Under the pieces are notes generated by a model. It was not told the DNA's origin, ran no database searches, and saw only the letters and a list, made by a program, of their open reading frames with translations. A stretch of DNA of 64,000 bases from Rhipicephalus microplus (taxonomy: Eukaryota > Arthropoda > Arachnida > Ixodida > Ixodidae), in contig NC_134707.1 in the NCBI RefSeq assembly GCF_043290135.1, positions 133,798,319-133,862,318 on the forward strand. Reading direction: 5' to 3'. Positions within the stretch are counted from its first letter, which is position 1; each line of letters begins with the position of its first letter. A program made the position numbers and the translations under genes. Shown here in pieces: positions 40,549-52,665 of the stretch.

Positions 40549-41786
40549 ATCCGCCATCATGTCCAGTTTGCTGTCCTGTCCCGCTGCTCTCACCAACTAA
40601 TTTTAGGGTGGGATTTTCTATCATCTGCTTCCGCGGCGATTTGTTGTGGACAACGCGTCGTTCACCTCGCTGACACGGACTACATGCTTGACGACGACAA
40701 TCAGAAGCCACTTCGTCTGGTCGCTGCGAAAGACATCGAACTGCTGCCACTACAAGAGCAAATTGTCAGCATTACGTCCAACGACAACTATCACGGGGAT
40801 GTATTGGTCTCACCGTCACCACTTTGCGTTCGCAAAGGTATAGTTTTTCCGTCCGGTGTCGTTCGTTTTTGCAATGGCTCGGCACTTGTCACCGCTGTCA
40901 ACTCTACACCGGAGAAGATCTTACTGCCACAGGGCACTACTGTGTCCCATGTTGCTGACTTCGAGCCTGTATTTGTCACGCCACTTCAGGCCATCGCATC
41001 CAAAGAACCTTGCCTCGGTGAGCATGTTTCTTCCTCCGCCTTTACCACCGCTATCAGCAGCGAATTGACATATTCACAGAGGCAGCAGCTGCTCGCATTG
41101 TTACAGAAACATGCAAAATCTTTCGACATTTGCTCGTCTAAGCTGGGCCACACTAATACTACAGCACATCGAATTCAAACTGTTGGGACATCTATCGTAC
41201 ACCGCCGACCCTACCGCGTGTCTCTAACTGAAAGAAAAATTATGGAAGAAAACGTTGCGGACATGCTTAAACGGGAAGTCATCCGTCCTTCATCTAGCCC
41301 TTGGTCGTCTCCCATTGTTTTGGTCCGCAAAAAGGATGGCTCTGTGCGTTTTTGCGTGGACTACCGGGCGCTCAATAAGATCACACGCAAGGACGTGTAC
41401 CCTATGCCACGCATTGACGACGCCCTTGATTCCCTACAAGGCGCGGAATTCTTTTCAAGCATCGACTTGCGTTCTGGGTACTGGCAGATTCCCATGCATG
41501 AAGACGATAAGCATAAAACGGCGTTTGCAACCCCCGACGGGCTATATGAATTCAACGTGATGCCTTTCGGGCTCTGCAACGCACCCGCGACTTTTGAGCG
41601 CATGATAGATACCATGCTGCGCGGTCTGAAATGGAAAAGTTGCCTGTGCTACCTGGACGACATTATTATCTTTTCGTCAACGTTTCCTGAGCACCTAGAA
41701 CGACTGGATCAAGTTCTGACGTGCCTTACCGGCGCCGGGCTTCAAATAAACACTAAGAAATGCTCTTTCGCTAGCAAATCTATCAA
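40549..41786 (+). pseudogene. pol: Protease C-terminus and RT of element C
   Basis: [15 protein letters not shown] ends the protease. RT then runs [32 protein letters not shown] (motif-A Asp intact), [14 protein letters not shown] and [12 protein letters not shown]. It is cut at KCSFASKSI by a 178-bp insert with a 15-bp target duplication. No other lesion is seen in this part. Confidence 0.9.
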
Positions 41787-41964
41787 TTGATTGATTGATT
41801 TGTGAAGTTTAGCGTCCCAAAACCACCATATGATTATGAGAGACGCCGTAGTGGAGGGCTCCGGAAATTTTGACCACCTGGGGTTCTTTAACGTGCACCC
41901 AAATCTGAGCACACGGGCCTCGACATTTCCGCCTCCATCGGAAATGCAGCCGCCGCAGCCGGGA
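41787..41964 (-). mobile_element. LINE/SINE 3' end inserted in the element C RT
   Basis: The 15-bp duplication TAGCAAATCTATCAA flanks it (41772-41786 and 41965-41979). On the minus strand it ends in GGGACGCTAAACTTCACAAA plus (TCAA)n, a LINE-type tail. The inner sequence TTAAAGAACCCCAGGTGGTC is, from memory, a frequent tick repeat 3' end. The long duplication and tail indicate target-primed reverse transcription. Confidence 0.85.
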
Positions 41965-41979
41965 TAGCAAATCTATCAA

Positions 41980-44017
41980 GGTCATAGGACATGTCGTTAG
42001 CAAAGATGGCATCCGGCCCGACCCTGACAAGATTTCTGCAGTCCTTCACTTTCCGCGTCCCGAAAAACCAAAGGAGCTTCGCAGTTTCCTTGGCCTTGCC
42101 TCCTATTTTCGCCGGTTTATCCAGAACTTCGCTTCTATTGCTGCTCCATTACACCAACTACTCGCTTCGAACGTCCCCTTTCTGTGGTCTCAAGAATGTC
42201 AAACGGCATTCGAGCTGTTGAAGCGGTCACTCACGTCTGAACCTCTGCTCTGCCACTTTGACGAAGCCGCACCGACTATCCTTCATACCGACGCTAGCGG
42301 CCTTGGTATAGGAGCCGTTCTTCTACAACGCGACAAATCTTCCCTAGAGAAAGTTGTTGCATATGCCAGTCGCGTAATCACCCCTGCTGAAAAGAACTAC
42401 ACTATAACTGAGCAAGAGTGTCTGGCTGTGGTTTGGTCGGTCCAGAAGTTCCGTCCCTATCTCCACGGCCGTCACTTCACAATCATTACGGACCACCATG
42501 CCTTATGCTGGCTTTCTACACTGAAAAACTTGTCCGGACGCTTGGGTCGGTGGATACTACGCTTGCAGGAGTACGACTTTGACATAACTTGCAAGTCAGG
42601 CAGAAAACATCGAGACGCCGATGCTTTATCTCGTTGCCCGCTTCCAACTACCCATATCAGCGTTGGTGAGAACTCAAACGCCACATCTACCAAAGTTCAT
42701 ACGCTCGCATCAATAACGCAACCCTTTTCGGATGACCAGGCAACATTTATCTCCCACCAGCGGTCCGATTCATACTGCAGACGCATGATGGACCACCTTT
42801 CGGGAGTTTCTCATCCACCAAACGCGCGACTCCGTCGTCAACTCCTGCAATTTAAGCTGGACAATGGGGTTCCCTACCGCCACGTCTACCACCCTGACGG
42901 TAAACGCGGGGTTCCTGTACTGCCACGCTCTCTTCGACTTCAGGTGCTCGAAGCCTTTCACGACGACTTGACTGCTGGTCATCTTGGTTTTAAAAAAACT
43001 CTTGACCGCATTCAATGTCGTTATTACTGGCCTGGCCTTTCTTCTAGCGTAGCGCGGTACGTCGGCTCCTGCTACCCGTGCCAGCGTCGTAAACTCCCCA
43101 CGTCTGCACCTGCTGGACCTCTACAGCCACTTCCGTGCCCGTCAATGCCTTTCGAGGTTGTAGGTGTTGACCTTTACGGGCCTCTCCCCGTCACATCTGC
43201 TGGCAAACGATGGATAGTGACCGCCGTGGACCACCTGACACGATACGCTGAGACTTCCTCTGTTATTACAGGCTCAGCTGTGGAAGTTGCAGACTTTATT
43301 CTTCACGCAATAATACTGCGTCATGGGGCTCCTCGTGTACTGCTTAGTGATCGCGGCAAAGTGTTCCTGTCACAAATGGTAAATGAAGTACTCCGCGCTT
43401 CTGGAACTACTCACAAGACAGCTTCAAGCTACCACCCTACGACAAATGGTCTCACAGAAAGATTTCACCGAACCCTTGCAGACATGATAGCCGTATACGT
43501 CCAACCCGACCACAAAAACTGGGATACTCTTTTACCATTCCTGACATTCGCTTACAACACCGCCGTTCAGTGAACAACTTGCTACTAACCGTTTTATCTC
43601 GTGTACGGACGCACCCCGACTACCTTTCTCGACGTCTCCTTCTTTAGCAGCCATGGGAATTCGTGTCAGCCTTCTAGCGAAGAATACATTTCCCGCCTGG
43701 CTCAGTCTCGCCATCAGGCTCGCATCAATACTGAAGCGAGACAGCACGAGCGGAAGATCACCTATGACGAATCCCACCGCGTTGTGTCTTTCCAGCCTGG
43801 TGACGAGGTGCTGCTTTTGACACCTATTCACACTCCTGGTCTCTGTGAAAAATTCCAACCACGCTTCATCGGCCCATACATTGTTTTAGAACAGACTTCG
43901 CCGGTTAATTGTCGTGTGACACCACTCGTCGCCCCAACAGACCACCGCTACCGCAGCACAGAGACTGTCCACGTTTGTCGCATGAAACCATTCACGCGAC
44001 GTTCCCCGTCACTTTGA
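41980..44017 (+). pseudogene. pol: RT end, RNase H and integrase of element C
   Basis: GHVVSKDGIRPDPDKI resumes the RT. The frame from 42218 holds RNase H ([24 protein letters not shown]) and integrase: zinc region HLGFKKTLDRIQCRYYWPGL-C-C, GVDLYGPLP, LLSDRGKVF and NGLTERFHRT. It stops with TGA at 43571-43573 (AVQ-stop-TT), where element I has CGA-type Arg (AIQRTTKF). A frameshift follows, and the GPY domain lies in the frame 43601-44017 (FQPRFIGPYIVLE). Confidence 0.9.
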
Positions 44018-44060
44018 CTTACGGCGGCCAGGGTGTCCGCTTCCAAGTGGGGAGAATTAG

Positions 44061-44250
44061 TGCGGGCATTTGTTACTTGCATCGTCCTCATGCCTGCATG
44101 ATCACAATCATATCATCCGCTTGTCTTTTTGTCCTCATTGCCACTCTGGTTCATCATCATCGTCATCGTCTGTGTACTGGATCTGCCCGTTCGTTTTGCG
44201 AGGTCTTTCCTCAATTAAACGCTGTCGCAACCCAGACTACCAAGACTTCA
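44061..44250 (+). repeat. 3' LTR of element C
   Basis: From TGCGGGCATT to AGACTTCA. The polypurine tract AAGTGGGGAGAAT precedes it (44045-44057). Confidence 0.88.
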
Positions 44251-44263
44251 TAATATATATATT

Positions 44264-44417
44264 AGATCTAACAGACAATAATGCCAAGGAATGTATAGGG
44301 GAAGTTACTAGAACAAATGGAATTGAAATAAGAAGAAAGAAAAGAGGCTGAAAGAATAATCAGCCGTTCCTGCTCACGGCTGGTTATTCTTCCACCCTCT
44401 TTTCTTCTTATTTACAT
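44264..44417. repeat. Foldback tRNA-SINE derivative 2 (core lost)
   Basis: AGATCTAACAGACAATAATG to AATCAGCCG is followed by its inverse CGGCTGGTTATTCTTCC to TTACAT. TTCCTGCTCA at the centre is the last trace of the tRNA-like T-arm region. The right arm is cut at 44417, where element H begins. Confidence 0.78.
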
Positions 44418-44531
44418 GCTCGAGCAGTCCAGAAATGCTCGAGCAGTCCAGCGTCTACAGCTCGTGCACACACTCGTGCTTCGCACTCAGAGAGAGATGA
44501 TCCCACTATTCAGTGCCTTGCGTATTTTCCA

Positions 44532-45883
44532 CTACAATACCCCGATGCCGAAGACGAGCCATCCTGGCGACTCAAGGTGACGAGAGAAAAGGAGGGTTGT
44601 GGCAGGGCTTGAGGTGACTCGACCAAGGCGGCGCTTGTCCGTGGACGACTTGAGTGGTTCAATCACATAGGTGACAGAAGACGGGTGCTGCATCACGCGG
44701 TAAGGGTCTGTATACTTCGGGGCAAACTTGGGAGTCAGCCCACGAGAGTGGAAAGGCAGTCGGAGCCACACGAGAGAACCGACGGGGACGGTGTCCTGAA
44801 CAAGATCACAGTCGTGGGGATCTTTTTGGAGGGCTTGATTATTGGCTGTGAAGGACCGTGCAAGCTGACGACACTCTTCGGCATGTTAGGCCTTTCAGAA
44901 ACTGGGCTGAAATTGGAGGCATCAGGATTGTTTGGCAGAATTGTGTCGAGTGTGCTTCATGGGTCAAGACGATATAAAAGAAAAAATGGAGAGAAGCCTG
45001 TTGTTGATTGAATCGCCTTATTGTAGGCGTACGTCACGAAATAAAGAACAACGTCCCAATTGGAGTGGTCGCAATCAATATACATAGCGAGCATGTCTCC
45101 CAGGGTTCTATTGAAACGTTCCGTTAGGCCGTTCGTCTGGGGGTGGTATGCTGTTGATGTGTGGTGTACAGTACGGCATGAACGTAGGAGCTGCTGCAGA
45201 ACTTCGGACAAAAATACGCGACATCTGTCACTCAGGAGCTCCCGTGGTGCACCATGACGAAGAACAAACTGATGCAAGGTGAAGGTTGCAACGTCACAAG
45301 CACCAGCCGAAGGTAGCGCTGCCGTTTCGGCGTACCTTGTCAGATGGTCAGCAGCCAATATCACCCATCAATTACCACCAACTGAGCACGGTAGCGGGCC
45401 GTATAGGTCAATCCCAACACGGTCAAATGGGCGTGCAGGACATGGTAAAGGCTGCAGTTGACCGGGTGATGGAGGAAATGTCTTGCGCTGCTGACATAGG
45501 GAACATGAGCGATTGTGTTTGCGGACAAACGTGTACATACCCCGTCTGTAGTAATGTTGGCGGATCCGTTCACACGTCTTTAGCGCACCGGCGTGTGCGT
45601 GTTGCGGCTCAGCATGAAAATATTCGCAGATATCAGACCGCGTATGGCTGAGTATGACTAGCTGCCATTTGCGACCAACCACTTGATAGTTGCGACGGTA
45701 TAACGGGCCATCCCGAATGACGAAATGCGTTGCTTGGCGGCGAATAGAACGCGGGTAAACCGAAGTTGATGCGTCACAGGGCATATTCAAGAGCGAGACA
45801 ATCCAAGGGTCTTTCCGCTGTTCGAATGTCCGTGACGCTGACGGCAGAAAGGGGAAGGTCACGGGAAGATATTTCCGTATCAT
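44532..45883 (-). pseudogene. pol: Integrase of element H (broken)
   Basis: The frame 45883-45368 has the zinc region (HAGALKTCERIRQHYYRRGM, SCSLC). 45364-44957 has the core with LLSDRCRVFLSE (Gly to Cys after the second Asp) and NGLTERFNRTLGDML. The first-Asp block GIDLYGPLP lies at the end of the former frame. The C-terminal domain is in 44771-44532 (APKYTDPYRVMQH). Frame changes separate all three. Confidence 0.87.
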
Positions 45884-46765
45884 CAGATTTCACGGGTGAT
45901 TGTGAAAGCGCCTCTGCGTCAGAGTTATTTCGCCCTGATTGGTAGACGACGCGTATGTCGAATTCCTGGAGGCGCAGTGCCCAACGTCCGAGGCGACCAG
46001 AAGCATCTTTCAGTGAAGCCAACCAACAGAATGCGTAATGGCCAGTTACTACATCATAAGTTTGGCCGTACAAATAGGGGTGAAACTTGCTTAACGCCCA
46101 CACAATCGCCAGGCACTCTTTTTCCGTACCAGAATAGTTGGCTTCTGCCTTAGTAAGGGCGCGGCTGGCGTAGGCGACCACATACTCCGTAAAACCTGGT
46201 TTGCGTTGCACGAGTACTGCAACAAGGCCAACGCCACTTGCATCCAGGTGTACTTCGTTCGGCGCAGTAGGATCATAATGACGCAGTACGGGTGGTGAGG
46301 TAAGGAGTTGGTGCAGTGTTGCGAAGGATTCGTCACAGGCTGCTGTCCAATTCGAAAGATCTGCAGAACCCGCAAGGAGTTTGGTGAGCGGAGCGATTAT
46401 GGAAGCAAAGTTCCGGACAAACCGACGAAAATAGGAGCAGAGGCCCACAAAGCTCCGTAGTTCTTTAACTGTAGTCGGCTTAGGAAATTCGGCAACAGCG
46501 GGAAGCTTGTCAGGGTCGGGAAGGATGCCGGCTTTCGAGACGACATGCCCAAGTATGGTGAGTTGTTTAGCCCCGAAGTGACATTTTTTCAAGTTAAGCT
46601 GAAGCCTGGCGTTTGTAAGGCACTGTAGATTTTTACGCAGACGAGTGAGATGCGAAGTGAAATCGGGTGAAAATACCACAACGTCGTCAAGATAGCACAA
46701 GCATATGTACCATTTGAGACCGCGTAAAATGCTGTCCATCATTCGCTGATGGACAGCATTGCAGG
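45774..46765 (-). pseudogene. pol: RT end and RNase H of element H
   Basis: [24 protein letters not shown] begins near the cut (box YLDD). RNase H follows: [13 protein letters not shown] and TGHYAFCWL, the latter replacing TDHHALCWL, so a catalytic Asp is Gly. A short sequence change near 46745 ([10 protein letters not shown] for [12 protein letters not shown]) creates a 13-base inverted repeat with the adjoining codons. Confidence 0.87.
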
Positions 46766-46875
46766 AAACGAACGTGCTCACGGCTGGCAATTTTTTTACC
46801 CCATTTTACTATATTCTTATTTACATTCCGTTTGTTCTAATAACTTCCCCGATACATTCCTTGGTTTACTGTCCG

Positions 46876-46876
<1 letters not shown>
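46766..46876. repeat. Half of a foldback tRNA-SINE (right arm only)
   Basis: GTGCTCACGGCTGG then CTTATTTACATTCC to TTACTGTCCGTTA matches the right arms of the copies at 20124-20228 and 52831-52937. It runs directly into (TA)n. Confidence 0.78.

Positions 46877-46967
<91 letters not shown>
46877..46967. repeat. (TA)n array
   Basis: About 45 TA units abut the 3' LTR of element I. Confidence 0.97.
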
Positions 46968-46968
<1 letters not shown>

Positions 46969-47131
46969 GAGACCACGTCCGGTACGGCAGCAACCAGGTT
47001 ATCCTTCTTTAATCCAGGCGCACGAGCCAGAGAGCCAGCCCGCGTGACATACGATGATGATCACTACAATGGTTTGGTCATGCAGATGAAGATGAAGTAC
47101 ATAGTCAGCGCTCACACTATTTTCCCCCCTT
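46968..47131 (-). repeat. 3' LTR and polypurine tract of element I
   Basis: LTR 46968-47116. Next to it on the minus strand is AAGGGGGGAAAATAG (47117-47131), a strong polypurine tract. Confidence 0.92.
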
Positions 47132-47150
47132 CGCGAAAGAGGGCAGCAAG

Positions 47151-48632
47151 TTAGAAAGGGTTGGGACGCCGAATATATCGTTTCAGTCGAGAGACGTGGG
47201 CGATCTCGGTGTGGCGGCGACGACGATCAGAAGCCGCGTTGACAGGAGCAACGCGATAGTTGACTTCAGATGTTCGTTCCAGGACGGTGTATGGACCGAG
47301 ATACCGGTGAAGGAATTTTTTGCAGAGCCCAGGTACACGAACAGGTGTCCACAAAAGGACTTCGTCGCCTGGGCGGAACACAACAACTCGGCGCTTCGCA
47401 TCAATGTCGATTTTTCTCTTGTCCTGAATGGTAGCAGTGTTGGCGCGGGCGATTTCACGGCAGCGGGCGACGCGAGCGGCGAACTCTTCCGGGAGAGATG
47501 AAGATGGATTGGAAGATGTGGACAAAAAGGTGCTGTCCAGAACAAAAGTCGGTACACGGCCATACACGAGAAAAAAAGGGCTAAATTTCGTTGTACGCTG
47601 TATGGCAGTGTTATATGCGAACGTGACAAAAGGAAGTATTGTGTCCCAGTTTTTGAGATCTGGTTGCACGTACATAGAGATCATGTCGGACAAAGTTCGG
47701 TGAAAACGCTCAGTCAGACCATTAGTTTCTGGGTGATACGCTGATGTGGTCTTGTGGATGGTGTTAGAGGCCTTTAGGACTTCAGCAAGGACATGTGAAA
47801 GAAATGTCTTGCCACGGTCACTAAGAAGCACACGCGGTGCGCCATGTCGTAAAATAATGGCGCGAAGGAAAAAATCGGCTACTTCAGAGGTAGCACCAGA
47901 TGAAAGAGCTGCCGTCTCCGCGTAGCGAGTAAGGTGGTCTACGGCAGTAACAATCCAGCGGTGACCGGCTGGCGTAAGCGGAAGAGGTCCGTATAAGTCT
48001 ATGCCCACAAATTCAAAGGGAGTGGACGGGCACGGCAGTGGTTGCAGTGGCCCCGCGGGAAGAGACGTGGTACGTTTTCGGTGCTGGCATGACGCGCAGG
48101 AAGCGACGTACTTGGCGACAGAAGTGGAGAGGCCAGGCCAAAAGCAGCGAGTCCTGAGGCGGTCGTAGGTCTTGTGGAATCCTAAGTGGCCAGCTGTCGC
48201 ATCGTCATGAAACGCTTGTAGAACTTCCAGACGAAGTGAGCGGGGAATGACGGGAACCCATTGGCTACCGAGAGGATGGTAAATTTGCCGACATAATGTT
48301 CCCTCTTGAAGCTTGAAACGGGCAAGTTGTCGTCTTAGGCGGCTGTTTGGAGCACGTGATAAGCCAGTGAGCCGATCGATGATTGTGCGGCAGTAGGTAT
48401 CGGCATGTTGGAGCGAGGCGAGATCTGTGGACGAAAGAAGGTCCGCCGAGGCAACTAACTGCTTCGAAGGAGCAGCCGTCTGTTTGGTCACTTTGGCAGG
48501 CGGTGACGAACAGATGGAAGGTGACACTTCGGCGCTTTGCGAGAGCGGGCAACGGGACAAAGCGTCAGCATCTTGGTGCTCTCGGCCCGACCTATATGTG
48601 ACACTGTAGTCATACTCTTGCAATCGTAGTAC
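47151..48632 (-). pseudogene. pol: RNase H end and integrase of element I
   Basis: The same frame as the upstream pol part, after the single stop. It carries EYDYSVTYRSGREHQDADAL (RNase H end), the zinc region HLGFHKTYDRLRTRCFWPGL with CASCQHRK, GIDLYGPLP, LLSDRGKTF and NGLTERFHRT, and a C-terminal LGPYTVLERTSEVNYRV. All integrase catalytic residues are present and no lesion occurs within this half. Confidence 0.92.
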
Positions 48633-50720
48633 TCAACGGCCAAGGCGTCCCGACAAATTTTTGGGAGACGATAACCAACACAGAGCATGATGGTCAGTCA
48701 CTATTGTGAAATGCCGGCCGTATAAGTAAGGACGAAATTTTTGGATGGACCACACGATGGCGAGACATTCTTGCTCAGTGATGCTGTAGTTTCGCTCAGC
48801 ATGTGACAGAGTACGGCTCGCGTAGGCCACGACTTGTTCTTCGGAAGCTTGGTTCCGCTGAAGAAGGACAGCACCGATGCCAAGTCCACTTGCGTCAGTG
48901 TGTAGCACAGTAAGTGCTGCAGGGTCGAAATGGCGAAGCACTGGCCGTGATGTGAGGCATCGCTTGAGGGTGTGAAAAGCGGCTTCGCAGTCATCCGACC
49001 AGGCAAAGGGCGCGCTCGTGGTCAGAAGTTTGTGTAGAGGAGCCGTAATAGTAGCGAAATCACGTACAAAGCGGCGGAAATACGACGCTAAGCCAAGGAA
49101 GCTGCGGAGGTCTTTCTGTGTGGTTGGTGTAGGAAAGTGCAGTACCGCGGCAACCTTGTCGGGATCGGGCTCAACGCCATGTTTACTGACGACATGACCT
49201 AATACCTTGATGCTGTGACTGGCAAACCGACACTTCTTAGTGTTGAGCTGGAGACCGGCCTTAGCTAAACACGTGAGGACTTCGTCTAGCCGTTCCAGGT
49301 GCTGTGAGAAGCTCGACGAAAAAATGACAATGTCGTCCAGGTAGCAAAGGCAGGTCTTCCATTTTAATCCCCGCAGTACCGTGTCTATCATCCGTTCGAA
49401 TGTGGCTGGGGCATTGCACAGGCCGAAAGGCATTACATTGAATTCAAAGAGCCCATCTGGCGTAGCAAACGCAGTCTTCTCTTTATCAGACTCGTGCATT
49501 GGAATCTGCCAATAACCGGAGCGCAAGTTGAGACTTGAAAAGTACTCGGCACCTTGTAAAGTATCAAGAGCGTCGTCAATGCGAGGCATTGGGTAGACGT
49601 CCTTACGAGTGATTTTGTTGAGTGATCTGTAATCAATGCAAAACCGTACCGTGCCATCCTTTTTTTTCACTAGTACGACAGGAGAAGACCATGCGCTTGT
49701 CGAAGGCCTGATGATGTTGCGCGCGAGCATGTCGTTGACTTGTTCTTCTATAAGCTTGCGCTCAGAAGCCGACACACGGTAAGGGCGGCGGCGAATCACA
49801 CGGGATCCGTCGGTGTCGATACGATGGGCGGTCACTGTTGTTTGACCCAGACCTTCGGAACAAACGTCAAAGCAAGTTTTGTGCTTCATTAATAACGCTA
49901 GCAAGGCATCCGTTTGCGTTGGGTTGAGATGTTCACACAAAGTGGCCTTGAGAGCAGGAAATGCATCTTTCGCTGGCATACACTTTGAGGATGACGAAGC
50001 AGATGAACCAGTGACGACACAAAGCGGTGCTTCTTCGGTAATGCTGGCAACAGTGGTCCCCTCAGGCAAAAGAAGTGGTTCTGGCGTCGTGTTGCAGGCC
50101 GTGATGCTTGCATAACCACGGGAGAACCGCACTAAACAAGATGCGATGGTGATCCCTCGAAAAATGCAGCGCTGGCAAGGAGCAACCACAGCGTCACCAT
50201 CTAGAATGTCACGTGACTTGATCGTAAGGACACGTTCTCGTCCGGGAGGCAGGAGGAAATCCGCAGCTGTTACAAGGTTGGGCGACGAAAGGTCGGCAGC
50301 AGAAGAAAGCTCAGTGTCCGTAATACGAATGAGGGGCCGACCACACGAAATCACAGCAGACGCCGCTGACAAGAAGTCCCAGCCTAAGATTATCTGATGA
50401 GCGCACGAAGACAGCACAGCCAATTGTATGTGATGACGGATTCCATTGATGAGAATACGAGCAGTGCACAACCCGGTCGGGCGAATCGGACTGTCATTAG
50501 CACCGCATAACATGGGACCGGCATAAGGAGTTTGCACTTTACGCAGGCGAAAACACAATTCACGAACAATTACCGAAATTGCGGCTCCAGTGTCTATAAG
50601 GGCGTCAACAAAAACACCTTCCACAGAAACAGGCAGTAAATTAGCTGGACGAGACGGAGGAGTTGTAGCGTTCCGACGACAAGCAGTTTCCCCTCCAAAA
50701 ACTGCACCTTCTAGTTTTCC
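48633..50720 (-). pseudogene. pol: Protease, RT and RNase H of element I
   Basis: The pol frame is open from the gag stop region ([11 protein letters not shown]) to TGA at 48635-48633. Protease is [13 protein letters not shown] with [17 protein letters not shown] has [32 protein letters not shown] (Asn replaces motif-A Asp; element C has IDLRSGYWQ) and [11 protein letters not shown]. RNase H has [15 protein letters not shown] and TDHHALCWL. The stop replaces Trp (GRLGR-W in element C), TGG to TGA. The element therefore cannot complete its own pol, despite its youth. Confidence 0.92.
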
Positions 50721-51918
50721 GAGTCCCGAGAGATCGGAGCGGGACGCAAGGGTGATGACGTACGCCGAAACGGTGACGGAGAACGGCGGCGAGATGAACG
50801 AGAAGGATGAGGCCCAGCATGAGACCGTGGAGGGGAGGGCGACTGACGGAAGGTGGATGGATAAGTGCGGGATCGTATTCATCGGGTCTCGGGGAAAAGT
50901 CTCTCTCGTAAGCTGAGTAACCACGTCGTTCATCCTGCTGACGGCGGCGGCAAAAACGGGATATATGACCCCTTATGCCACAGTAGAAGCAGATGGGGCG
51001 GGGAGGACGCCATGTAGAATAGTGGCGTAGCCTTGGCGCTTGCATTGTCATCGCAGCCACATGGTCGCATCCGACGGCCGCAGGCACGGTTGGAACTGGT
51101 GCAGGGACCCGCGATGCAACTTCTGCGTACGAAGGCACTGGGAAGCGCACAGGAGACGGGGCATGTGCAGCGCCTGTCATTGATGCCAGTTCGTCCTTGA
51201 TTATCTCTCGCAGGTTGGGAGGAGGTGTGTGGACAGACGCAACGGTAGGGTTGCCTGGAATAAGGCCGTGAAGTTCTTCTCTGACAATTGTGCGGATAAG
51301 GGCCCGCAATTCATGCTCTTTGGTAAAGCGAGCGTCGCAGGAGGCGTGTGGAAGGCGCATGGAATGAAGCGCGTCCAGGCGTTGGCATGTAGTGATGACG
51401 TCCCGGACGGTAGTCGGGTTCTGAATCACGAGAGCATTGAAGGCCACAGAGTTGATGCCTTTCAGTAGATGTCGGACGCGATCGGCCTCCGTCATGTCAT
51501 TTTGTGCTCGGCGACAGAGAGCCAGAATATCTTCAATGTAGGACGTATACAATTCGTCGTCCCCTTGAATGCGGGTTGCGAGCTTCTGTTTCGCTACTAA
51601 AGAACATCCTGCAGATGTGCCAAATACCTGACGGAGATGCCCCGTGAAGGCCGACCAATTGGAGAAGTCGCTCTCGTGGTTGTAATACCAGGTTTTAGCG
51701 ACGCCATCGAGGTAAAAAGGAACGTAGCGCAGTTTGTGCGCCTCGTCCCAGTAATTACAAACGCTGGTTCGATCATAACTGTCGAGCCATTCTTCGACGT
51801 CTTCGTTGCGAAGGCCGGAAAATACCGGAGGGTCTCGATGAGAGGTACTCACGGTGTAGTGAAGCCTAAGTGGCTGAGAAGGAGCGGTTGCAGCAGTGGG
51901 CGGGTTGGGTTCTGCCAT
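50641..51918 (-). pseudogene. gag: gag of element I (late frameshift)
   Basis: An ATG at 51918 starts MAEPNPPTAATAPS. The capsid has DPPVFSGLRNEDVEEWLDSY, PFYLDGVAKTWYYNH and YTSYIEDILALCRR. The zinc knuckle is [14 protein letters not shown]. After HPPSVSRPP the homology with element C ([17 protein letters not shown]) moves to another frame ending at GGAAAACTAG, so a 1-base indel near 50860 changes the last 50 or so residues. The main domains are intact. Confidence 0.88.
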
Positions 51919-52000
51919 TGCTGTTGCTTGAGGGCACAACCGTCGACCAGACCGGAGCTCCAGGGGTGACGGGTAGAGCAGGAGGACGTGGGAACCAAAG

Positions 52001-52015
52001 CACCTCCACCACTTA
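52001..52015 (-). promoter_or_regulatory. Primer-binding site of element I
   Basis: On the minus strand TGGTGGAGGTGC lies four bases after the LTR. It is identical to the site of element F and near those of B, C and the mini element. Confidence 0.65.
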
Positions 52016-52161
52016 TGAGACCACGTCCGGTACGGCAGCAACCAGGTTATCCTTCTTTAATCCAGGCGCACGAGCCAGAGAGCCAGCCCGCGTGACATAC
52101 GATGATGATCACTACAATGGTTTGGTCATGCAGATGAAGATGAAGTACATAGTCAGCGCTC

Positions 52162-52208
<47 letters not shown>
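52016..52208 (-). repeat. 5' LTR of element I and adjoining (TA)n
   Basis: LTR 52016-52164, identical by eye to 46968-47116. (TA)n follows at 52165-52208. Confidence 0.93.
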
Positions 52209-52212
<4 letters not shown>

Positions 52213-52665
52213 TATAACAGACAGTAATGCCAAGGAATGTACAGGGGAAGTTATTAAAATCAATGGAATGTAAATAGGAAGAAAGAAAAGTGGATGAAAA
52301 AATTACCAACTGTGAGCAGGAATCGAACCTACGACCTTCGAATTACGCGTTCGATGCTCTAACCACTGAGCTATCACAGCGGCCCTCCCTCCATCCACTT
52401 TTTTGGGTTTATCTGTGAATTTTTAGAAGTAGGAGCGACAGTCAGCGCCATCTATAAGCCAAACAACGAGTGTGAAAACACTCTTATGCGCATGTTTGGC
52501 GTCACGTAGCACGTGAACTTAATATGAGCGGGCAGCTGATTAATTGTCCCTCTTATACAACCTAAACACACCAAGTCTGCCAGTACGAGACCCTCGTTCA
52601 ATTAAATAAGAGAAAGAAGTTATACCTAAGGGCTCGTTTTTCCGTGTTTTTAACACAATATTAAT
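52209..52665 (-). mobile_element. tRNA-derived SINE, complete copy
   Basis: On the minus strand a head of about 280 bases (ATTAATATTGTGTT start) leads into a tRNA-like unit with A box TAGCTCAGTGG (52373-52363) and B box GGTTCGATTCC (52329-52319). A tail follows, ending TGTCTGTTATATCTC. The anticodon loop CGCGTAA lacks U33, so this is not a tRNA gene. The head lies upstream of the promoter part, which is unusual for a SINE. Its head end abuts the next copy exactly. Confidence 0.8.

Larger units (their letters stand above)
33708..44250 (+). mobile_element. Element C: Ty3/Gypsy retrotransposon with two nested insertions
   Basis: LTRs lie at 33708-33898 and 44061-44250 and look about 97% identical. 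Gag is intact. Pol is split by element D inside the protease and by a short LINE/SINE 3' end inside RT. Without the inserts it would be about 5.3 kb. Both outer ends touch TA sequence. Its proteins are close to those of element I. Confidence 0.93.
44418..46765 (-). mobile_element. Element H: truncated Ty3/Gypsy fragment
   Basis: Minus strand. It runs from RT at its YLDD box through RNase H and integrase into a partial LTR (about 44523-44418, starting TGTAGTGGAAAATACGC). The 5' two-fifths are missing and replaced by a half foldback SINE at 46766. It is related to elements A and B more than to C and I. Confidence 0.85.
46968..52164 (-). mobile_element. Element I: recent Ty3/Gypsy retrotransposon
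   Basis: The 149-bp LTRs (46968-47116 and 52016-52164) appear identical, so the insertion is very recent. Minus-strand order is gag, protease, RT, RNase H, integrase. Pol has one nonsense codon and one catalytic change, and gag one apparent indel. Both ends abut TA sequence. It is closely related to element C. Confidence 0.95.

Noticed and set aside
47428..47703. Plus-strand frames across elements H and I
   Set aside because: They are the antisense of integrase and RT coding sequence.
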